This document shows, piece by piece, positions 6,486 to 7,688 of a stretch of 7,688 bases of DNA; position 1 is the first letter of the stretch; every line of letters starts with the position of its first letter. Source of the stretch: Negativicutes bacterium. Lineage in GTDB: Bacteria; Bacillota_C; Negativicutes; Sporomusales_B; JARLHX01. The stretch covers positions 1 to 7,688 of the forward strand of contig JARLHX010000202.1 of NCBI GenBank assembly GCA_031292035.1. The letters run 5' to 3'. The notes below the pieces were generated by a model. The model was not told the DNA's origin. It did no database searches and worked only from the letters and a program-made list of their open reading frames with translations. A program made the position numbers and the translations under genes.

Positions 6486-7688
6486 TCATGGCACTTCGTC
6501 CTGCTCATACGCGAATGGATACCCCGGAACCGGAGCGCTGGCCGATCCAAATTTCACAGCAGAGTTGTTCAGTTCGTAGACATACGTCAGGACATTCTTG
6601 CTGCCAAAGTCCATCACATGGATCATGCCGAAATCGAGAATAATATGTGTGCCGGAGGGCTCGGCCATCACCGGGTCGTTAATCCGGCTGTCCCGCAGAA
6701 CATATTGCAACGCGCCGCTGGGTTGAAAGGCATAGACGGATTTGTCGCCCCGGCAATTGATGAAGATGTCGTTTTTGTATATCCCGCCATTCCCATTCTC
6801 GATGGATGTGGGGTTCTTGCCGATGCTGATGGTCTTGTAAAGCCCCGGGCGCGTGGCGGCGGCCTCCGTGTTTAATCCGCCCACATCATACATTAAGAGC
6901 CTGCCGTCCATCGTCGTCACATAGGCATATTGGTCGCCATACGGCGTCACGCGCCATTCTTTCAAGTTGTTCCAGCTTGCATTGCACGAAGGGCAGTTCC
7001 CCCCGGCGCAATTGCCGATGCTTATCCCGCACGCCACAGCCGTCGGAGACAGGACATTGAGCGTGTAGGCCACCACCGGCATCTGTGAGGACTCATAGGC
7101 AAACGTGTAAGGCCATTGATCCGCTGCTGGGCCCGTGTTCGTGGTCGCATTGTAGTTGGCCTGTGTCGTGAAATATATCGTCCGGTAGTATTGCAGGAGC
7201 GGTTGCAGGTCCACAAACACCACCTTGTTCTCGCTGCGCGACGCGATAATGGCATAGCCGGCGTGGGCGGTTGACTTGAAGTTCCCAAAAACGGTCGGGT
7301 CATTGGTATGCCAAGCATCACGTTCACTCTGGCTGTTCAGGAGCGTGGAGAGATTGGTGTTGACGTTGTCGTGACCACGACCGCTGTCCTGCCAGCCCAT
7401 GCTCGTGCCGGCCCGGATGGCCGTAGGGGCGGCAACCGGCAGGTCAACAAACCCCAGCAGTTTGAGCCCCTTCGTGGTCGGCCAGCAGGGAAAGCCATAC
7501 AACCATGTGCCAGTTGACATCAAACTGTTCCAATCACGATCAAGTTCGGAACAACGCACCCGGCCCTGCACGGCGATCACCGCCAGTTGACCTTTATGAT
7601 TGATCACGTCCCAGACCGCAGCCAGAACGAACTCCCCGCACGGGGTCACCGCCAGGGCCATCGGCACCTTGCCCGCCGGCAGTTGAAC
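6486..7688 (-). CDS. Secreted beta-propeller-like protein, C-terminal part (continues at 141 across the circular join)
   Basis: The frame is open from the window edge (7688) to TGA at 6488-6486. It encodes residues 255-654 of the 654-aa product; the first 47 of these (255-301) are also encoded at 1-141. Propeller-like units are visible around residues 397-415 (YAIIASRSENKVVFVDL), 496-524 (RVTPYGDQYAYVTTMDGRL, then LMYDVGG), 543-580 (IGKNPTSIE, then NDIFINCRGDKSVYAF) and 600-625. The GKNPTSIE...GDKSVYAF spacing is typical of YVTN-like repeats. A cysteine cluster, C474-x6-C481-x4-C486-x2-C489 (DNA 6984-7031), sits in a loop between units and could hold disulfides or a metal. The protein ends YEQDEVP with no membrane anchor, LPXTG or PEP-CTERM signal. 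It is only 12 nt upstream of the GH106 ATG, which implies translational coupling or co-transcription. Exact function unknown. Confidence 0.85.
   Translation of the reverse strand, partial: VQLPAGKVPMALAVTPCGEFVLAAVWDVINHKGQLAVIAVQGRVRCSELDRDWNSLMSTGTWLYGFPCWPTTKGLKLLGFVDLPVAAPTAIRAGTSMGWQDSGRGHDNVNTNLSTLLNSQSERDAWHTNDPTVFGNFKSTAHAGYAIIASRSENKVVFVDLQPLLQYYRTIYFTTQANYNATTNTGPAADQWPYTFAYESSQMPVVAYTLNVLSPTAVACGISIGNCAGGNCPSCNASWNNLKEWRVTPYGDQYAYVTTMDGRLLMYDVGGLNTEAAATRPGLYKTISIGKNPTSIENGNGGIYKNDIFINCRGDKSVYAFQPSGALQYVLRDSRINDPVMAEPSGTHIILDFGMIHVMDFGSKNVLTYVYELNNSAVKFGSASAPVPGYPFAYEQDEVP
7548..7688. repeat. Right copy of 141-bp exact terminal direct repeat
   Basis: Identical to 1-141. Joining the two copies closes a 7,547-bp circle or defines the period of a tandem array. 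The reading frame of the propeller gene is the same in both copies: codon 301 (TCC, Ser) is at 3-1 and at 7550-7548. Confidence 0.97.

Noticed and set aside
5950..6579. Plus-strand open frame of 209 aa
   Set aside because: It is antisense to the GH106 signal and catalytic N-terminus, whose family motifs are clear; composition is typical of a shadow frame.

Overview
The window is most simply read as a linearised circle. Its first 141 bases (1-141) are repeated exactly as its last 141 (7548-7688), so the unique sequence is 7,547 bp. An open reading frame runs through the join without a break. An overlap of exactly 141 bp is what a de Bruijn assembler with k = 141 leaves at the ends of a closed loop. 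The sequence alone cannot say whether the loop is a real circular molecule or one collapsed unit of a tandem chromosomal array.

Layout: everything recognisable is on the minus strand, and three genes fill about 95% of the unit. In transcription order they are (1) a secreted clan GH-D (GH36-like) glycoside hydrolase, 2748->967; (2) after 63 nt, a secreted beta-propeller-like protein of 654 aa, which starts at 903, leaves the window at 1, re-enters at 7547 and stops at 6486; (3) after 12 nt, a secreted GH106-type alpha-L-rhamnosidase-like enzyme, 6473->3072. The only sizeable non-coding stretch (2749-3071, 323 nt) lies between gene 3 and gene 1. It probably holds the promoter of a three-gene operon, and it also carries a REP/MITE-like motif. 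No replication, mobilisation, partition, toxin-antitoxin, transposase, phage, tRNA or rRNA gene was found.

Function (inference): the two enzymes carry export signals and the third protein probably does. The set looks like a small saccharide-degradation operon, with one enzyme removing alpha-L-rhamnose-like end sugars, another acting on alpha-linked sugars such as galactose, and a propeller protein of unknown role. There is no transporter or regulator.

Organism (inference): mid-GC DNA, weak or absent Shine-Dalgarno sequences, GH106 and divergent GH-D enzymes with signal peptides, a DUF3395-like domain inserted in a hydrolase, and a GACAGGCAC-type intergenic motif together suggest a polysaccharide-degrading bacterium of the Planctomycetota-Verrucomicrobiota-Lentisphaerota group. 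This placement is tentative. The main oddity is that a closed 7.5-kb unit consists of exactly one operon plus its upstream region and nothing that could replicate it.
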